A stretch of 64,000 bases of DNA, taken from Fen-1254 sp963769605 (GTDB lineage Bacteria > Bacteroidota > Ignavibacteria > UBA10030). A program made the position numbers and the translations under genes. Position 1 is the first letter of the stretch. Each line of letters starts with the position of its first letter. Shown in pieces: positions 1 to 8,013 of the stretch. The notes under the pieces are model-generated. The model searched no databases. It was given only the letters and a program-made list of their open reading frames with translations, and was not told the origin of the DNA. The stretch spans positions 1 through 64,000 of the forward strand of contig CAVYML010000004.1 of assembly GCA_963769605.1 (NCBI GenBank), given 5' to 3'.

Positions 1-1
1 A

Positions 2-166
2 GAAAGCAAAGATCATAAAATTAAAATCAATGGACATCTTGCTGGTCTTCAAGCGATTACGGGTGTTCATAAAGAAGACAAAGGCGTATATCCGATGAAC
101 CTAACGATGAGCTTGTGTCTTAAGAAAAAAATGGAAAACTTGAAAAGTGGCTCCAAGAAAAAATAG
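2..166 (+). CDS. C-terminal fragment of an unrecognised protein (window edge)
   Basis: An open frame runs from the window edge to TAG at 164-166 and gives 54 residues, ending in a lysine-rich tail (LKSGSKKK). The start lies outside the window. I do not recognise the family, and no motif is visible. The short distance to the attC-like half site at about 182-215 would fit a cassette gene, but that is inference. Confidence 0.4.
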   Translation, partial: ESKDHKIKINGHLAGLQAITGVHKEDKGVYPMNLTMSLCLKKKMENLKSGSKKK

Positions 167-181
167 AATAGAAATAACTGC

Positions 182-215
182 TGGCAAACCATTTTTAAAA
201 AGAGTTGCGATCATT
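182..215 (+). other. possible 5' half of an attC-like site
   Basis: GGCAAACCATTTTTAAAAAG followed by AGTTGCGATC resembles the 5' half of the better attC-like sites at 11482 and 16612 (GCCTAACCATTTTAAAAAAG). No matching 3' half follows directly; the IS200-like element starts about 50 bp downstream. It may be an interrupted site, with AAGTAGGTG near 876-884 as the displaced end. Weak. Confidence 0.25.
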
Positions 216-264
216 TCGATGTCATTACACGAAGCGCAATACAAACTTAGGAATAATTGAAAAA

Positions 265-865
265 GGTAAACCCCCAGCCTTGCTGGGGGACTCCAAAAGT
301 TTGACTTTTACGGGAATCATAAGAATCTCCTTTATGTGTGAACCGCTTGAAGCATAAAGGAGACTCAAATGAAGACGCAAAGCAATTTACAGCACACAAA
401 GTATGAATTCAAATATCATGTTGTGTTCATTCCAAAATATCGTCAAAAAGTGTTATTCGCGGAACTGCGACGGAATCTTGGAAATGTGTTCCATGAACTT
501 GCCCGTAAGAAAGAAAGCCGCATCGAAGAAGGGCACCACTTGGCAGATCACGTACATATGTTGGTCAGCATTCCTCCGAAGTATGCAGCAGTGCGGTGAT
601 AGGATATATCGAAGGAAAGAGTGCAATTCACGTTGTACGGAATTATCGATGTAAGAAAAAAAACTATGCAGGTCAACACTTTTTGGCACGTGGATTCTAT
701 GTTTCAACAGTCGGAAAGGATGAGACTGCGATACGAGAATACATACGTGAACAACAGGAAGAGGATAAATGTTTGGATCAATTGACCATTTTTGAATAAG
801 AACTTATAACCGCTTTGAGCGGTTCACACTCTTTTCAAGCCTCCGGCTTTGCCGGAGGCTGGTGA
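265..865 (+). mobile_element. IS200-like element (IS200/IS605 family), inactivated
   Basis: A single-ORF element encodes a Y1 HUH transposase flanked by subterminal hairpins. A left hairpin lies at 271-289 (CCCCCAGC-CTT-GCTGGGGG type) and a right hairpin at 838-860 (AGCCTCCGGC-TTT-GCCGGAGGCT type). A further short complementary pair, GTGTGAACCGC near 334 and GCGGTTCACAC near 819, frames the gene. These single-strand hairpins replace terminal inverted repeats in this family. Exact cleavage sites cannot be fixed by eye. The transposase frame is broken, so the copy cannot supply its own enzyme. Confidence 0.75.
369..799 (+). pseudogene. tnpA: IS200-like Y1 transposase, frameshifted
   Basis: The reading starts at ATG 369, after an AAAGGAG ribosome site, with residues typical of IS200 TnpA (YHVVFIPKYRQKVL). 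It reaches the HUH metal site in HLADHVHMLVSIPPKYA and hits TGA at 597-599. The remainder, VIGYIEGKSAIHVVRNY...GQHFLARGFYVSTVGKD...YIREQQ, continues in another frame to 799. The tyrosine nucleophile region (GFYVSTVGKD) is therefore in the second piece. The usual family sequence at the junction is about SSVIGYIEGKSAI, so a small indel near 585-600 is the lesion. The intact length would be about 143 residues, normal for the family. Programmed frameshifting is not known for IS200 TnpA, so I call it a pseudogene. Confidence 0.8.
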
Positions 866-1031
866 CTATCTCTTTAAAGTAGGTGATTCTGACACATCTC
901 GAATCGTTTTTTATGGGGAACAAAAACATTAATTTTGCGGTTTAAAAAATTAGCTGGTAAATCGGAGGATGAATAATGTACTGCAACACGCATAGTATTT
1001 TAGTAAGTTAGTTCAAAGAAAGGGTTATACT

Positions 1032-1451
1032 ATGGCAGAAAACAAAACCAAACCGACAAAAGGCAGTGTGACTGCTTTCTTGAATAAAATCTCAGATAAA
1101 CAACTGCGGAGCGATTGCTTTAGAATTCTTGAAATGATGCAGACGGTCTCTAAATGTGAACCCGTTATGTGGGGAAGCGCAATCATCGGTTTTGGGACAT
1201 ATCACTACGTTTATAAAAGCGGACGAGAAGGAGACACGGTAGTCATCGGCTTATCGCCAAGGAAACAAAACATCAGCATCTATTTAATGGGCGGACTAAA
1301 TAATGTTGAGGTAGAACTTTCCAAACTAGGGAAGTATAGAACCGGCAAAGGATGCCTCTATATAAAATCGCTTAGCGATGTGAACCCAGAGGTTCTCAAG
1401 AAAGTCTTTGTTAAAGCCTTTAAGGACGGACAACGCAGGAACACACACTGA
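1032..1451 (+). CDS. DUF1801 domain protein (YdhG-like)
   Basis: The protein has 139 residues. The MWGSAIIGFGTYHYVYKSGREGD stretch (around residues 48-68), the SPRKQNISIYLMGG strand and the closing LGKYRTGKGCLYIKSLSDVN are hallmarks of DUF1801 proteins. These are small alpha/beta proteins related to YdhG whose biochemical role is not settled. The start ATG has AAAGAAAGGG upstream as ribosome site. An attC-like palindrome follows directly (1452-1537), so gene plus site make one probable integron cassette. No signal peptide or membrane segment is seen. The length is normal for the family and the frame is intact. Confidence 0.8.
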   Translation: MAENKTKPTKGSVTAFLNKISDKQLRSDCFRILEMMQTVSKCEPVMWGSAIIGFGTYHYVYKSGREGDTVVIGLSPRKQNISIYLMGGLNNVEVELSKLGKYRTGKGCLYIKSLSDVNPEVLKKVFVKAFKDGQRRNTH

Positions 1452-1537
1452 CTAGCCATTTTCAAAAGAGATTAATCAAGCATAGCATCTTGCAATCAAT
1501 TATAGTTAAGAACGAATAAAATACTTAGAAGTAGGCA
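1452..1537 (+). other. attC-like integron recombination site (degenerate)
   Basis: TAGCCATTTTCAAAAGAG opens the site and AAGAACGAATAAAATACTTA followed by GAAGTAGGC closes it. Both halves line up with the better sites at 11482-11558 and 15871-15943, including the internal AATCAA and ACGAATAAAAT core. The outer boxes are eroded (GCCATTT and GTAGGC instead of GCCTAAC and GTTAGGC). Confidence 0.55.
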
Positions 1538-1562
1538 ACAATAATAAACAGGGAAAATATAA

Positions 1563-1970
1563 ATGCAAGCAATAGGAACGTACACAGTAAAAAAGTGGGA
1601 AGAGAATCCATACGACCAAATCTCTTCTGAAATGAAAATGACAAAAGCATCGGTTGAATATTTGATGAGTGGACAGATCAATGGTAAAGCACTTGTAGAA
1701 TATACGATGTTATATAAATATCATAATGCGATTGACCAACATAAATCATCTGCCATGTATATTGGATTAATCAGATTTGTTGGTAACGTTCAAGGTAAAG
1801 ACGGAAGTTTTGTAATTGAAGACCACGGAACATTTGAGAATGGTGCAGCAAGTTCAACTTTGCAAATAATTGCCGGTTCGGGAATGGGAGAATTAAATGG
1901 CATGCACGGCGTTGGTCGATATAGTGTTACTCAAAATAGCGTTCAAATTGAATTGGCTTATAACCTATAG
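1563..1970 (+). CDS. DUF3224 domain protein
   Basis: The protein has 135 residues. The order GTYTVKKWEENPYDQ, LVEYTMLYKY, MYIGLIRFVGNVQGKDGSFV, HGTFENG and GSGMGELNGMHGVGRYS matches the small beta-barrel family DUF3224 end to end. These proteins have no established enzymatic role; the fold resembles allene-oxide-cyclase-like barrels. The start ATG follows AGGGAAAAT. The gene sits 25 bp downstream of an attC-like end, as expected for a cassette gene. The frame is intact. Confidence 0.85.
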   Translation: MQAIGTYTVKKWEENPYDQISSEMKMTKASVEYLMSGQINGKALVEYTMLYKYHNAIDQHKSSAMYIGLIRFVGNVQGKDGSFVIEDHGTFENGAASSTLQIIAGSGMGELNGMHGVGRYSVTQNSVQIELAYNL

Positions 1971-2269
1971 CTGAAGTGCTATTTGACTATCTATTTAAAT
2001 ACGAAAAGAACCCCATAGAGCGGGATTAAGAACGTATGACCTGACCATCCCAAAGTGATCCTTTTTTGACTTAGTAAAAAGTATAAAAATGTGTGGTGTC
2101 CAACGAATAAACCTCATGGTTCTGCTCAGCGTATTTATAGATAAAAATAATTTTCAAAAATAACAACTTAGGAAGTGGGAGACCTTTGAGCAACTACTGG
2201 AGCGTTATCGAGTGCCGACACCTTGTATTATCCAGAAACCGCGTGTTCAGCTATCATTGAGGTTTGCAT
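1971..2269. other. non-coding stretch between cassettes
   Basis: No supportable gene here. The expected attC of the DUF3224 cassette is not recognisable; only a GCGTTATCGAGTGCC stretch near 2202 is faintly palindromic. A 70-residue open frame across 2223-2435 is explained by the group II intron relic, not by a protein family. Confidence 0.4.
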
Positions 2270-2373
2270 GAGCTTTTGTGCGGTAGCGAGTGTTGCTGAA
2301 GATCCCGGGGCGGAAAAACCGCACGCCAGGATCCGTACAGGGGGTATCGAGCAATCAGTGTCCCTGCTGCGAT
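2270..2373 (+). other. 3' relic of a group II (probably class C) intron, domains V-VI
   Basis: The segment is about 85% identical by eye to 19166-19271, in an otherwise unrelated context. Its centre (about 2298-2333) has the length and GAAA-type loop of a domain V hairpin. It is followed by a domain VI-like arm and a TCCCTGCTGCGAT end, similar to 3' ends of bacterial class C introns. The triad position reads GATCCC where the second copy has GAGCCC, so this copy looks catalytically dead. No reverse transcriptase gene remains. Class C-attC introns are known to insert at integron attC sites, which fits the context. Confidence 0.5.
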
Positions 2374-2451
2374 CGCAGAAGCCAGTGAAAAAAGTAAAGC
2401 ATGGCAATTCTAAAAAGGTATTTATCCATTTATAATGCAAAGGGGGAAAAC

Positions 2452-2838
2452 ATGAAACGAGTGACTGGTATCGGCGGCATCTTCTTCAAGGCCAAAGACG
2501 CTCCATCACTGCAGGCTTGGTACAAGAGGCACCTGGGAATCGATGTCCAAGCCTGGGGCGGAGCTGCCTTCGATTGGACCGACGCCGAGGGTAAGCCGGT
2601 TGCAGGCACAACTGCCTGGCTCATTGATCCGCAAGAAAGTGATCACTTTGCTCCGAGCTCTGCTCCCTTCATGGTCAACTACCGAGTAGAAGACCTCCAC
2701 GCCCTGGTCAAAGTCTTGAAGGAAGAAGGCTGCAATGTACTCGAGAAGATCGACGAATCCGAGTACGGGAAGTTTGCCTGGGTGATTGATCCAGAGGGAA
2801 ACAAGGTCGAACTATGGGAGCCGCCTCAAGGCCAATAA
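2452..2838 (+). CDS. VOC family protein (glyoxalase/bleomycin-resistance fold)
   Basis: The protein has 128 residues. It opens with VTGIGGIFFKAKDAPSLQAW followed by YKRHLGI, passes through FMVNYRVEDLHALVKVLKEEG and closes with GKFAWVIDPEGNKVELWEPP. This is the paired beta-alpha-beta-beta-beta module of the vicinal oxygen chelate superfamily. The terminal glutamate in KVELWE is the usual metal ligand. The substrate cannot be told. I chose ATG 2452 because AAAGGGGG lies 6 bases upstream; the frame stays open to 2401 without a ribosome site. The gene is visibly richer in G+C than its neighbours, which suggests separate transfer. It lies between a group II intron relic and an attC-like site. Confidence 0.8.
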   Translation: MKRVTGIGGIFFKAKDAPSLQAWYKRHLGIDVQAWGGAAFDWTDAEGKPVAGTTAWLIDPQESDHFAPSSAPFMVNYRVEDLHALVKVLKEEGCNVLEKIDESEYGKFAWVIDPEGNKVELWEPPQGQ

Positions 2839-2878
2839 ACGGGCTCGTTAGTCACGGCAGCGAACTGAGACCTCCTCC

Positions 2879-3003
2879 TCCTAACCTTTTTAAAAAGAGC
2901 GGAATGCATAAAAAATGTTATCAGTAGCGTTCAATACAATTTAGAATAAAAGGCTCAAGCGATCAATGATGGTCAAGAACGGATAAAATTATAAAAGATA
3001 GGT
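2879..3003 (+). other. attC-like integron recombination site (degenerate, long)
   Basis: TCCTAACCTTTTTAAAAAGA at the left and GATCAATGATGGTCAAGAAC with GGATAAAAT...GATAGG at the right match the halves of the consensus site. The intervening loop is longer than in the 71-78 bp copies downstream. The right end box is mutated (GATAGGT). Confidence 0.5.
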
Positions 3004-3030
3004 GTTGAAATAGGAATCATGAGGTGATTT

Positions 3031-3561
3031 ATGGGTAGGCGACTCCGTAAGAAAGATCTATTGAGCGAAATCCAACGTGAACAAACTGCTCTGAACGATA
3101 CGCTCGCGCTCTTACCTGCCCATCAAATGAATAAGACGGGCGTCACTCATGGAGGATGGTCTGTCAAAGACATCCTGGCGCATTTGGTCGAATGGCAGCG
3201 GATGAACCTTGATTGGTATGCCGCAGGATTGAGAGGAGAAAAACCAGCTATCCCGGCACCTGGGTTCACTCTACGAGATTTGCCTCGTTTAAACCAGATG
3301 ATATATCATAAGCATCATCGCCGGTCACTTCAGGCTGTAATGCGCAACTACAAATTATACCATGATCGTGTCGTCAAGCTTATTGAGGTTCTTCCGGATT
3401 CTGACCTAGTCACATTAAATCGTTTTTCCTGGACGGGCCCTTCGTGGACGCTGAGCGATTACTTACGCGCCAGTACGGCGGCTCATTATCTTTGAGCGCG
3501 AACACGCATTCGGCGATGGTTGCACCCTAAAAATAAAAACAAACAGTTAAAGGAGAAATGA
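3031..3561 (+). pseudogene. ClbS/DfsB family four-helix protein with in-frame TGA near the C terminus
   Basis: Translation from ATG 3031 (GAGGTGATTT upstream) gives 154 residues with the DinB/ClbS hallmarks. These are an N-terminal KKDLLSEIQREQTAL helix, GGWSVKDILAHLVEWQRMNLDWY, a central histidine-rich YHKHHRRS, and LNRFSWTGPSWTLSDYLRASTAAHYL before TGA at 3493-3495. The same frame continues without interruption as ARTRIRRWLHPKNKNKQ to TGA 3559-3561. The family normally ends HY-x-WA-x-x-RIRRWL, so the stop sits exactly where a tryptophan is expected: a TGG to TGA change. The shortened protein lacks the last helix end and could still be partly functional. ClbS-like proteins bind or hydrolyse genotoxins; the substrate here is unknown. 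Confidence 0.75.
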
Positions 3562-3566
3562 GATAG

Positions 3567-3720
3567 CATAGGCCGACTCCTAAATAACTCCTTCACGTTG
3601 TAGGAGCGAGTGTATTTGAGAGCGCTGGAATACAATCGAGGCCATTTGCGGATTGCGGGAGTGCCGATATCGTTGGAGGAATATATTCCATTATTTTTCA
3701 TAAATTAGAAATCGTAAGCA
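3567..3720 (+). other. attC-like site, second structural type
   Basis: The site begins near ACTCCTAAATAACTCC. It contains GTAGGAGCGAG, ATTTGAGAGCG, then GAGGCCATTTGCGGATTGCG (from 3638), GGAGTGCCGAT and GGAGGAATA, and ends AAATCGTAAGC. The same series, in the same order, occurs at 12459-12567 and 15265-15390, where it ends in a proper CGTTAGGC. This is therefore a longer attC lineage whose last box has decayed here. Confidence 0.5.
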
Positions 3721-3934
3721 GTATTGCATAAGTATTAAACCTGAATCCTGCGTGAATATAGATACAAAAGTTGATTATGTATAGCAAAAACAATAACATT
3801 CTTTATAATTCGTTTTACACGCAAACCTACCTTTTAGTTAGGTTTGGATGTAATGACCTTATGAACGAAAAAACTATCCCTGCTGTGCGAAATCGCATTC
3901 TAAGAACATTATTTCATGCAGGTTTCAGGTTAAA
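3721..3934. other. leader region of the YcxB-like cassette
   Basis: No convincing gene. A 61-residue frame (3771-3956) overlaps the next gene, has biased composition and resembles nothing; I treat it as chance. The distance from the attC end to the next start is unusually long for a cassette, so a promoter could lie here, but I cannot identify one with confidence. Confidence 0.3.
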
Positions 3935-4426
3935 ATGGAATACGCGGGACAATTAACTAAAGAAGACATGATAAATGGTTATCGGTTGTTTAATTGGCAA
4001 AAGAAAAAGATCATACTTCTTATAGCTAAATTATTGATTATTGGTCTTGCGGCAATATGTATGTTGTTGTTTTCAAATTTGTCTCAATCCTTTGTATTGC
4101 TATTCTGTGGTGTTATCGCTTTTCTTAACTTCTTTCGCTACCTGACGTATAAGTGGCAAATCGATACTTTATTATTAAAACAAGGGACGTTATATCTTCC
4201 GTTTTCTTCTCGTATTGATGAAAATGGATTTTACACCAAAAATGAAAAAGATATTAACGTCAGAAAATGGTCTGACTTTACTGGATGGCTTGAGAATGAA
4301 AAGTATTTTGTTTTATTGGAAAGCATTGGTTTCCGTGTCATTCCCAAGCGCATTCTTATTCGCAGTGAGCAGGTGGAAGAACTTAAGAATCTTTTTCAAC
4401 GATTTCTTGTAATGCTTCCTAAATAA
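3935..4426 (+). CDS. YcxB-like membrane protein
   Basis: The protein has 163 residues. The N-terminal TKEDMINGYRLFNWQKKK is followed by two adjacent transmembrane helices at about residues 31-47 and 52-68. The cytoplasmic part has IDENGFYTKNEKDINVRKWSDFTGWLENEKYFVL and VIPKRILIRSEQVEELKNLF. That is the pattern of the YcxB-like C-terminal domain, found in many small membrane proteins of unknown role. The start ATG lacks a strong ribosome site. The stop overlaps the first box of the next attC-like site (CCTAAATAAC at 4418), as often happens in cassettes. The frame is intact. Confidence 0.7.
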   Translation: MEYAGQLTKEDMINGYRLFNWQKKKIILLIAKLLIIGLAAICMLLFSNLSQSFVLLFCGVIAFLNFFRYLTYKWQIDTLLLKQGTLYLPFSSRIDENGFYTKNEKDINVRKWSDFTGWLENEKYFVLLESIGFRVIPKRILIRSEQVEELKNLFQRFLVMLPK

Positions 4427-4537
4427 CCCCCTCACATTGTAGACCGTGGGTAATTGAAAGCGGGGGAATACAATCGAGGCCATGACCGGCTTGCTGGAGA
4501 AAATAAATCCTTTTTATCGATTTTTTCGATGTAAGGA
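4417..4537 (+). other. attC-like site, second structural type (degenerate)
   Basis: TCCTAAATAACCCCCTCACA, TTGTAGACCG, AATTGAAAGCG, ATACAATCGAGGCCATGACC and GGCTTGCTGGAG follow the order seen at 3567-3720. The closing box is only GATGTAAGG. It is placed between two cassette genes. Confidence 0.5.
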
Positions 4538-4565
4538 TTATTAGACAGTAAAGGCACAAAATATT

Positions 4566-5044
4566 ATGAGTAATAATTTATTGTTCGTATTTGTTCTATC
4601 AGCTTTATTTGGATGTCTCGTCGGATGCAATGGAACGAGGAACCCATGAACCTCTGAAGTCAATGAAAATGGACTTGTGTTTTCGCTTAATATGCCAACG
4701 ACAACATTATCAGTAGATGATACTTTGTGTGCGACAGTGCAAGTATACAACCAGACATCTGATCCTGAAACGCTATATGCGGATTATGAATATTTCAATC
4801 GGTGGTTAAAAAACAGCAGAAATGACACTATCATGGATTCTTATGGTGCTATACCACTTGGCGAATATTTAGTTATAGATTCACATCAATCAAAAAAATA
4901 CGAGAATATAGCATCTACCAAAAAATTGCAAATAAATCTGGAGCGCCCGTCACACCAGGATCTTATACACTTCAAACAGAGATAGTTCAATCACCATCTA
5001 ACAAGTATCAAGTAGTACTGATTCAAAACATAATTCTTAAATAG
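4566..5044 (+). pseudogene. BsuPI-like secreted lipoprotein, broken by TGA and a frameshift
   Basis: ATG 4566 opens a lipoprotein signal peptide (LFVFVLSALFGCLVGC) and reaches NGTRNP, then TGA at 4647-4649. The same frame continues as TSEVNENGLVFSLNMPTTTL and SVDDTLCATVQVYNQTS to about 4925. There an A-rich stretch shifts the frame, and the natural C terminus (SGAPVTPGSYTLQTEIVQSP...IQNIILK) is read to TAG 5042-5044. The layout of strands and the PGSYTL motif resemble BsuPI-type proteinase-inhibitor domains. TGA again sits where TGG would give a continuous protein. The lesion pair makes this a pseudogene unless the frameshift is a sequence error. Confidence 0.7.
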
Positions 5045-5141
5045 GAGTGTCGGGGGCCACTTTATTCCCCACTGTCAGGGCCAGCACAATTCCCCACCTG
5101 ACGTGAGTTATTTTGTATTGTAATTCAAGATGATATCATAG

Positions 5142-5891
5142 TCAAGATATATTTGATATTGGTTTTAAAGTTTTTCTAAAAGATTCTCCTTTGATAATAA
5201 TCTGGTGAGCATTGTGTGCTAAGCGATCCATCAAAGCATTAGCCATAATGGGATCTGGAAAGATGGCCTGCCAATCGTTCAGAGCTCGATTACTGGTGAG
5301 AATGATGGATTTGGATGCATAGCGAGCATCAACAATGGCATAAAAGTATTCAGCAGATTGTTGATCAAGTTTTTTAAAAGCAAAATCATCGAGTATTAAG
5401 AGGTCGGCTTTGAGCAACGGCCTAATCCGTTTATCGAGCAAGTTGGCAAGATCGGCCTGTTTGAGCAAACGGAAGAGCTCCTGGAAGTTGAAGAACTCGA
5501 CACAGAGATGCTGCCGACAGGCCATGTGGGCAAGAGCTTTTGCCAGATGTGTCTTTCCGGTGCCGGTAGGACCGATGAAGAAAATGTTCTCCCCTTTTTC
5601 GATAAAGCGACAGGTGCCGAGCTCACGTATCATGGAGGCATTGATGGAATGATTGAAGCAGAAGTCAAAGCTTTCGATAGTCTTGCCGGATTCGGCATGA
5701 GCATGGGAGAGCAAGCGTTGAAGCTTCCTGTTGCTGCGGGTTTGGAGTTCATCGTTAAGAATCATCGAGAGGAACTCCGATAAGCTCAGTTGATTACTCT
5801 GGGCTTCCATGAGCCGTAAATCCAATGTTTCAGTAATGCCGGAGAGCTTCAGCGTTTTAAGTTGTGTTGTTAGTTGTGCCATGTTTGACAT
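5142..5891 (-). CDS. istB: IS21-family helper ATPase IstB
   Basis: The protein has 249 residues, the usual IstB length. It carries a DnaC/DnaA-like AAA+ core with Walker A GPTGTGKTHLAKALA (around residue 106) and Walker B LLILDDF, a sensor-I-like IILTSNRALNDW, and the N-terminal helical MAQLTTQLKTLKLSGI segment that contacts IstA. In this family the ATPase assembles on target DNA and stimulates the IstA transposase. It lies 2 bp downstream of istA in one transcription unit. No damage is visible. Confidence 0.95.
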   Translation of the reverse strand: MSNMAQLTTQLKTLKLSGITETLDLRLMEAQSNQLSLSEFLSMILNDELQTRSNRKLQRLLSHAHAESGKTIESFDFCFNHSINASMIRELGTCRFIEKGENIFFIGPTGTGKTHLAKALAHMACRQHLCVEFFNFQELFRLLKQADLANLLDKRIRPLLKADLLILDDFAFKKLDQQSAEYFYAIVDARYASKSIILTSNRALNDWQAIFPDPIMANALMDRLAHNAHQIIIKGESFRKTLKPISNIS

Positions 5892-5893
5892 AG

Positions 5894-7474
5894 TCAGTTC
5901 CTTTGAGATGAGTGATCGAAGTATGTAATGTCTCTGACAAACGAGCGTGTTTCGTCAGAGAGTAAAAACTCATATGATTGTTCTTTTTGTTGCATGGAGA
6001 TGATTTTCTCGATGAGAGCCGTAAAATGCTTCGATGTGCAAAAGCCCTTTGGGTTGAGTTCGGCAGAGGCACGTTCAACAAGTTGAGCAGGATATTTCTT
6101 GGCAACGCTGAGCAATCCCTGAACACGCCTCATGTTCATAAAAGCATGAGGAAGAAGAATATTGCGAACAAGCAGAGCAAATTGAGGACCGATTTTAGCG
6201 GCTTCTTTTTGGAGGACTAAAGGAAAGCCGCGATCCACGGCAACGGCAAGATGCTCAGGGAAGTCGAGTGGGTCGGTCTGGCGGAACCCCTTGGCAATAG
6301 GATGCTGCTTGATCAATTGTTCATTGAAATAGACTTCAACCGTATTATGTGTGACTTTTACCCATACTTTCTTGCCCAGATAAGCTCCGGGAATGGAGTA
6401 ACTCTTCTTCTGAACCTGAATGTAATGATCGGGATGTACGGTAGCTTCTTTCCAGATGGCAGCTTCAAAAGGTTGTTGGGGTAATGGCAGCAGCTTTGGT
6501 TGTTCTTCTTCCTGAAAGACAAGAAAAGGCTTCTGATGTGTTGTTCCGTGTTTTTTCATGCCATAGTCATTGCGAAGCCAATCGAGGATTTTCCGATTCA
6601 GATCCATTATAGTGGCCGTTGGATCGATGGCGATAAGTTCTTTGTATTTTTCCCGGACGGTTTGCACATCACGTTCTACTTTTGGCTTATCCTTTGGATG
6701 GGCAACACGAGCTGGGTCGATAAAGCAGCCGTAATATTCCGCCATTTCTTGATAGGAACGGTTAAACTGAGGGTCGTAGAGAGAAGGCTTTATAACCCCA
6801 GCTTTCAGATTGTCAGGAACGATTGTTTTAGTTGCACCGCCAAAGAAGGTGAAAGCATTGACATGGGATTGAACAAAGCTCTGTTGAGTTTGCTGGAAGG
6901 TAAACTCAACATATTTGTGACGGCTATAGGAGAGAGTTGCTATAAAAGCATATAAAACTCTGGATTTTCCTGTTTCCAGATCAAGCCGGAGTCCGAGTTT
7001 ACAGTAATCGACCTGAAGCTGGCTTGCTGGTTCAACCTCGATACGGCATGTTGTTTTATCCGGTGAAAAATCCAGCTGATAGCCTCTGGCAAATCGTTTA
7101 AAACTGCTATAACTGACTTTGTCGGTAAGATTATGTCTCTGGCAAATGACAGCAAATGCTGTTTTGAGTTTTAATTCCGGCGGCTTTGTTACCAGATCAA
7201 TGATCTCTTGCCGGTATGCCTCAAACAAGGTCTGTTTGTCAGCTGTTCGTTCTGTGTCCGTTATAAACTCACGCATCATCTGGAGAACTTGTTCTTTCTC
7301 CAGTGGGGTATTATTATCGAGTGATACTCCTTTTGATTCAAGGTGTTTTATATATTTTCTGACGGTTTTTCGGTCATAGCCAAGCGCTTTGGCAATAGTT
7401 CTCTTTTTTTGTCCATTATGATACCGGCGGATTATTTCCCATGTGTCCATAAGTCCGATTCCTTTGAATGCCAT
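5894..7474 (-). CDS. istA: IS21-family DDE transposase IstA
   Basis: The protein has 526 residues. It has an N-terminal helix-turn-helix (KKRTIAKALGYDRKTVRKYI, residues about 22-41), then an RNase-H-like catalytic core with D in LQVDYCKLG, D in IVPDNLKAG and E in KPKVERDVQTV, and a C-terminal beta-barrel/helical domain. The start could be either MAFKG at 7474 or MDTWE at 7450. The core is complete, so the element may be active. Its expression depends on a promoter in or beyond the right end at about 7500. Confidence 0.95.
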   Translation of the reverse strand: MAFKGIGLMDTWEIIRRYHNGQKKRTIAKALGYDRKTVRKYIKHLESKGVSLDNNTPLEKEQVLQMMREFITDTERTADKQTLFEAYRQEIIDLVTKPPELKLKTAFAVICQRHNLTDKVSYSSFKRFARGYQLDFSPDKTTCRIEVEPASQLQVDYCKLGLRLDLETGKSRVLYAFIATLSYSRHKYVEFTFQQTQQSFVQSHVNAFTFFGGATKTIVPDNLKAGVIKPSLYDPQFNRSYQEMAEYYGCFIDPARVAHPKDKPKVERDVQTVREKYKELIAIDPTATIMDLNRKILDWLRNDYGMKKHGTTHQKPFLVFQEEEQPKLLPLPQQPFEAAIWKEATVHPDHYIQVQKKSYSIPGAYLGKKVWVKVTHNTVEVYFNEQLIKQHPIAKGFRQTDPLDFPEHLAVAVDRGFPLVLQKEAAKIGPQFALLVRNILLPHAFMNMRRVQGLLSVAKKYPAQLVERASAELNPKGFCTSKHFTALIEKIISMQQKEQSYEFLLSDETRSFVRDITYFDHSSQRN

Positions 7475-7643
7475 AATTCTCCTTTTTTGTGAAGAATCAA
7501 GATGGCATTCCTATTTTTGTGATTCAAATGGTCAGGTGGGGAATATGCTGGCCCTGGGAGTGGGGAATTGTCGTGGCCCCAGGGGTGGGGAATATGGTGG
7601 CCCTAATCAGCCTTTTAGTGGGGAATTAACGTGGCCCTTGACA

Positions 7644-8013
7644 GGAGTTTGTTGACTATCCATTGACAAAAGGAAAGAGCCAATCGATTCGATACTAAAG
7701 ATCACTCTACCATTGCCAATGATTCTATAGGCAAGTTCCACTATGGCATACTGGCAAAGTCGCAATTGCTTTTAATCTTCCATTCCATTAACTTTAAAAT
7801 ATTCCACCAATTGAAGTAGCTACACCGGATCACGGGGACTGATGTAGTAGTACGATTTTCAATCCTCTGGATTCGTTTGAACGCGATGAAAGAGGATTTT
7901 ATGTTTATTGACTGTAGAATGCATTCTAATTAAGGTTTTTTGGCCCAAGCACGGATAAAATCCTTAATGTTAGGGCGCAATTACTTTTTACTATTTCTTG
8001 TTGGGAGGAACAA
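7644..8013 (+). other. cassette remainder right of IS21, with one attC-like site
   Basis: No gene is recognised between 7644 and 7920. GTTGACTATCC near 7652 and GATTCTATAGGC near 7722 could be an eroded attC. The clear site is at 7924-7976. An SD-like GGGAGGA at 8003-8009 precedes the propeller pseudogene. Confidence 0.4.
7924..7976 (+). other. attC-like integron recombination site
   Basis: TTCTAATTAAGG pairs with CCTTAATGTTAGG across the core GGCCCAAGCACGGATAAAAT. The closing box is GTTAGGGCGC at 7969. It is the shortest copy, about 53 bp. The core is nearly identical to the sites at 10525, 15871 and 16612. Confidence 0.65.

Larger units (their letters stand above)
5048..7643 (-). mobile_element. 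IS21-family insertion sequence
   Basis: The left end starts TGTCGGGGGCCACTTTATTC. The right end, read on the other strand, starts TGTCAAGGGCCACGTTAATT. Several further copies of the GGCCA...ATTCCCCAC motif lie inside both ends, which is the multiple terminal-repeat layout of IS21. The flanks show GGAG at 5044-5047 and again at 7644-7647, a 4-bp target duplication. Both genes, istA and istB, are intact and on the - strand. The insertion falls exactly at the stop codon of the lipoprotein pseudogene, separating it from the rest of its cassette. Confidence 0.92.

Noticed and set aside
2270..2452. A small protein gene at 2223-2435
   Set aside because: The open frame is explained by the group II intron relic, which recurs in another context at 19166, where it is fused to a different reading.
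3771..3956. 61-residue frame before the YcxB-like gene
   Set aside because: It overlaps the clear gene start and has no recognisable features.
3493..4649. TGA read as tryptophan (recoded genetic code)
   Set aside because: Several intact genes end in TGA directly followed by non-coding sequence (for example at 1449, 10512 and 42210) and use TGG for Trp, so local mutations are the simpler reading.
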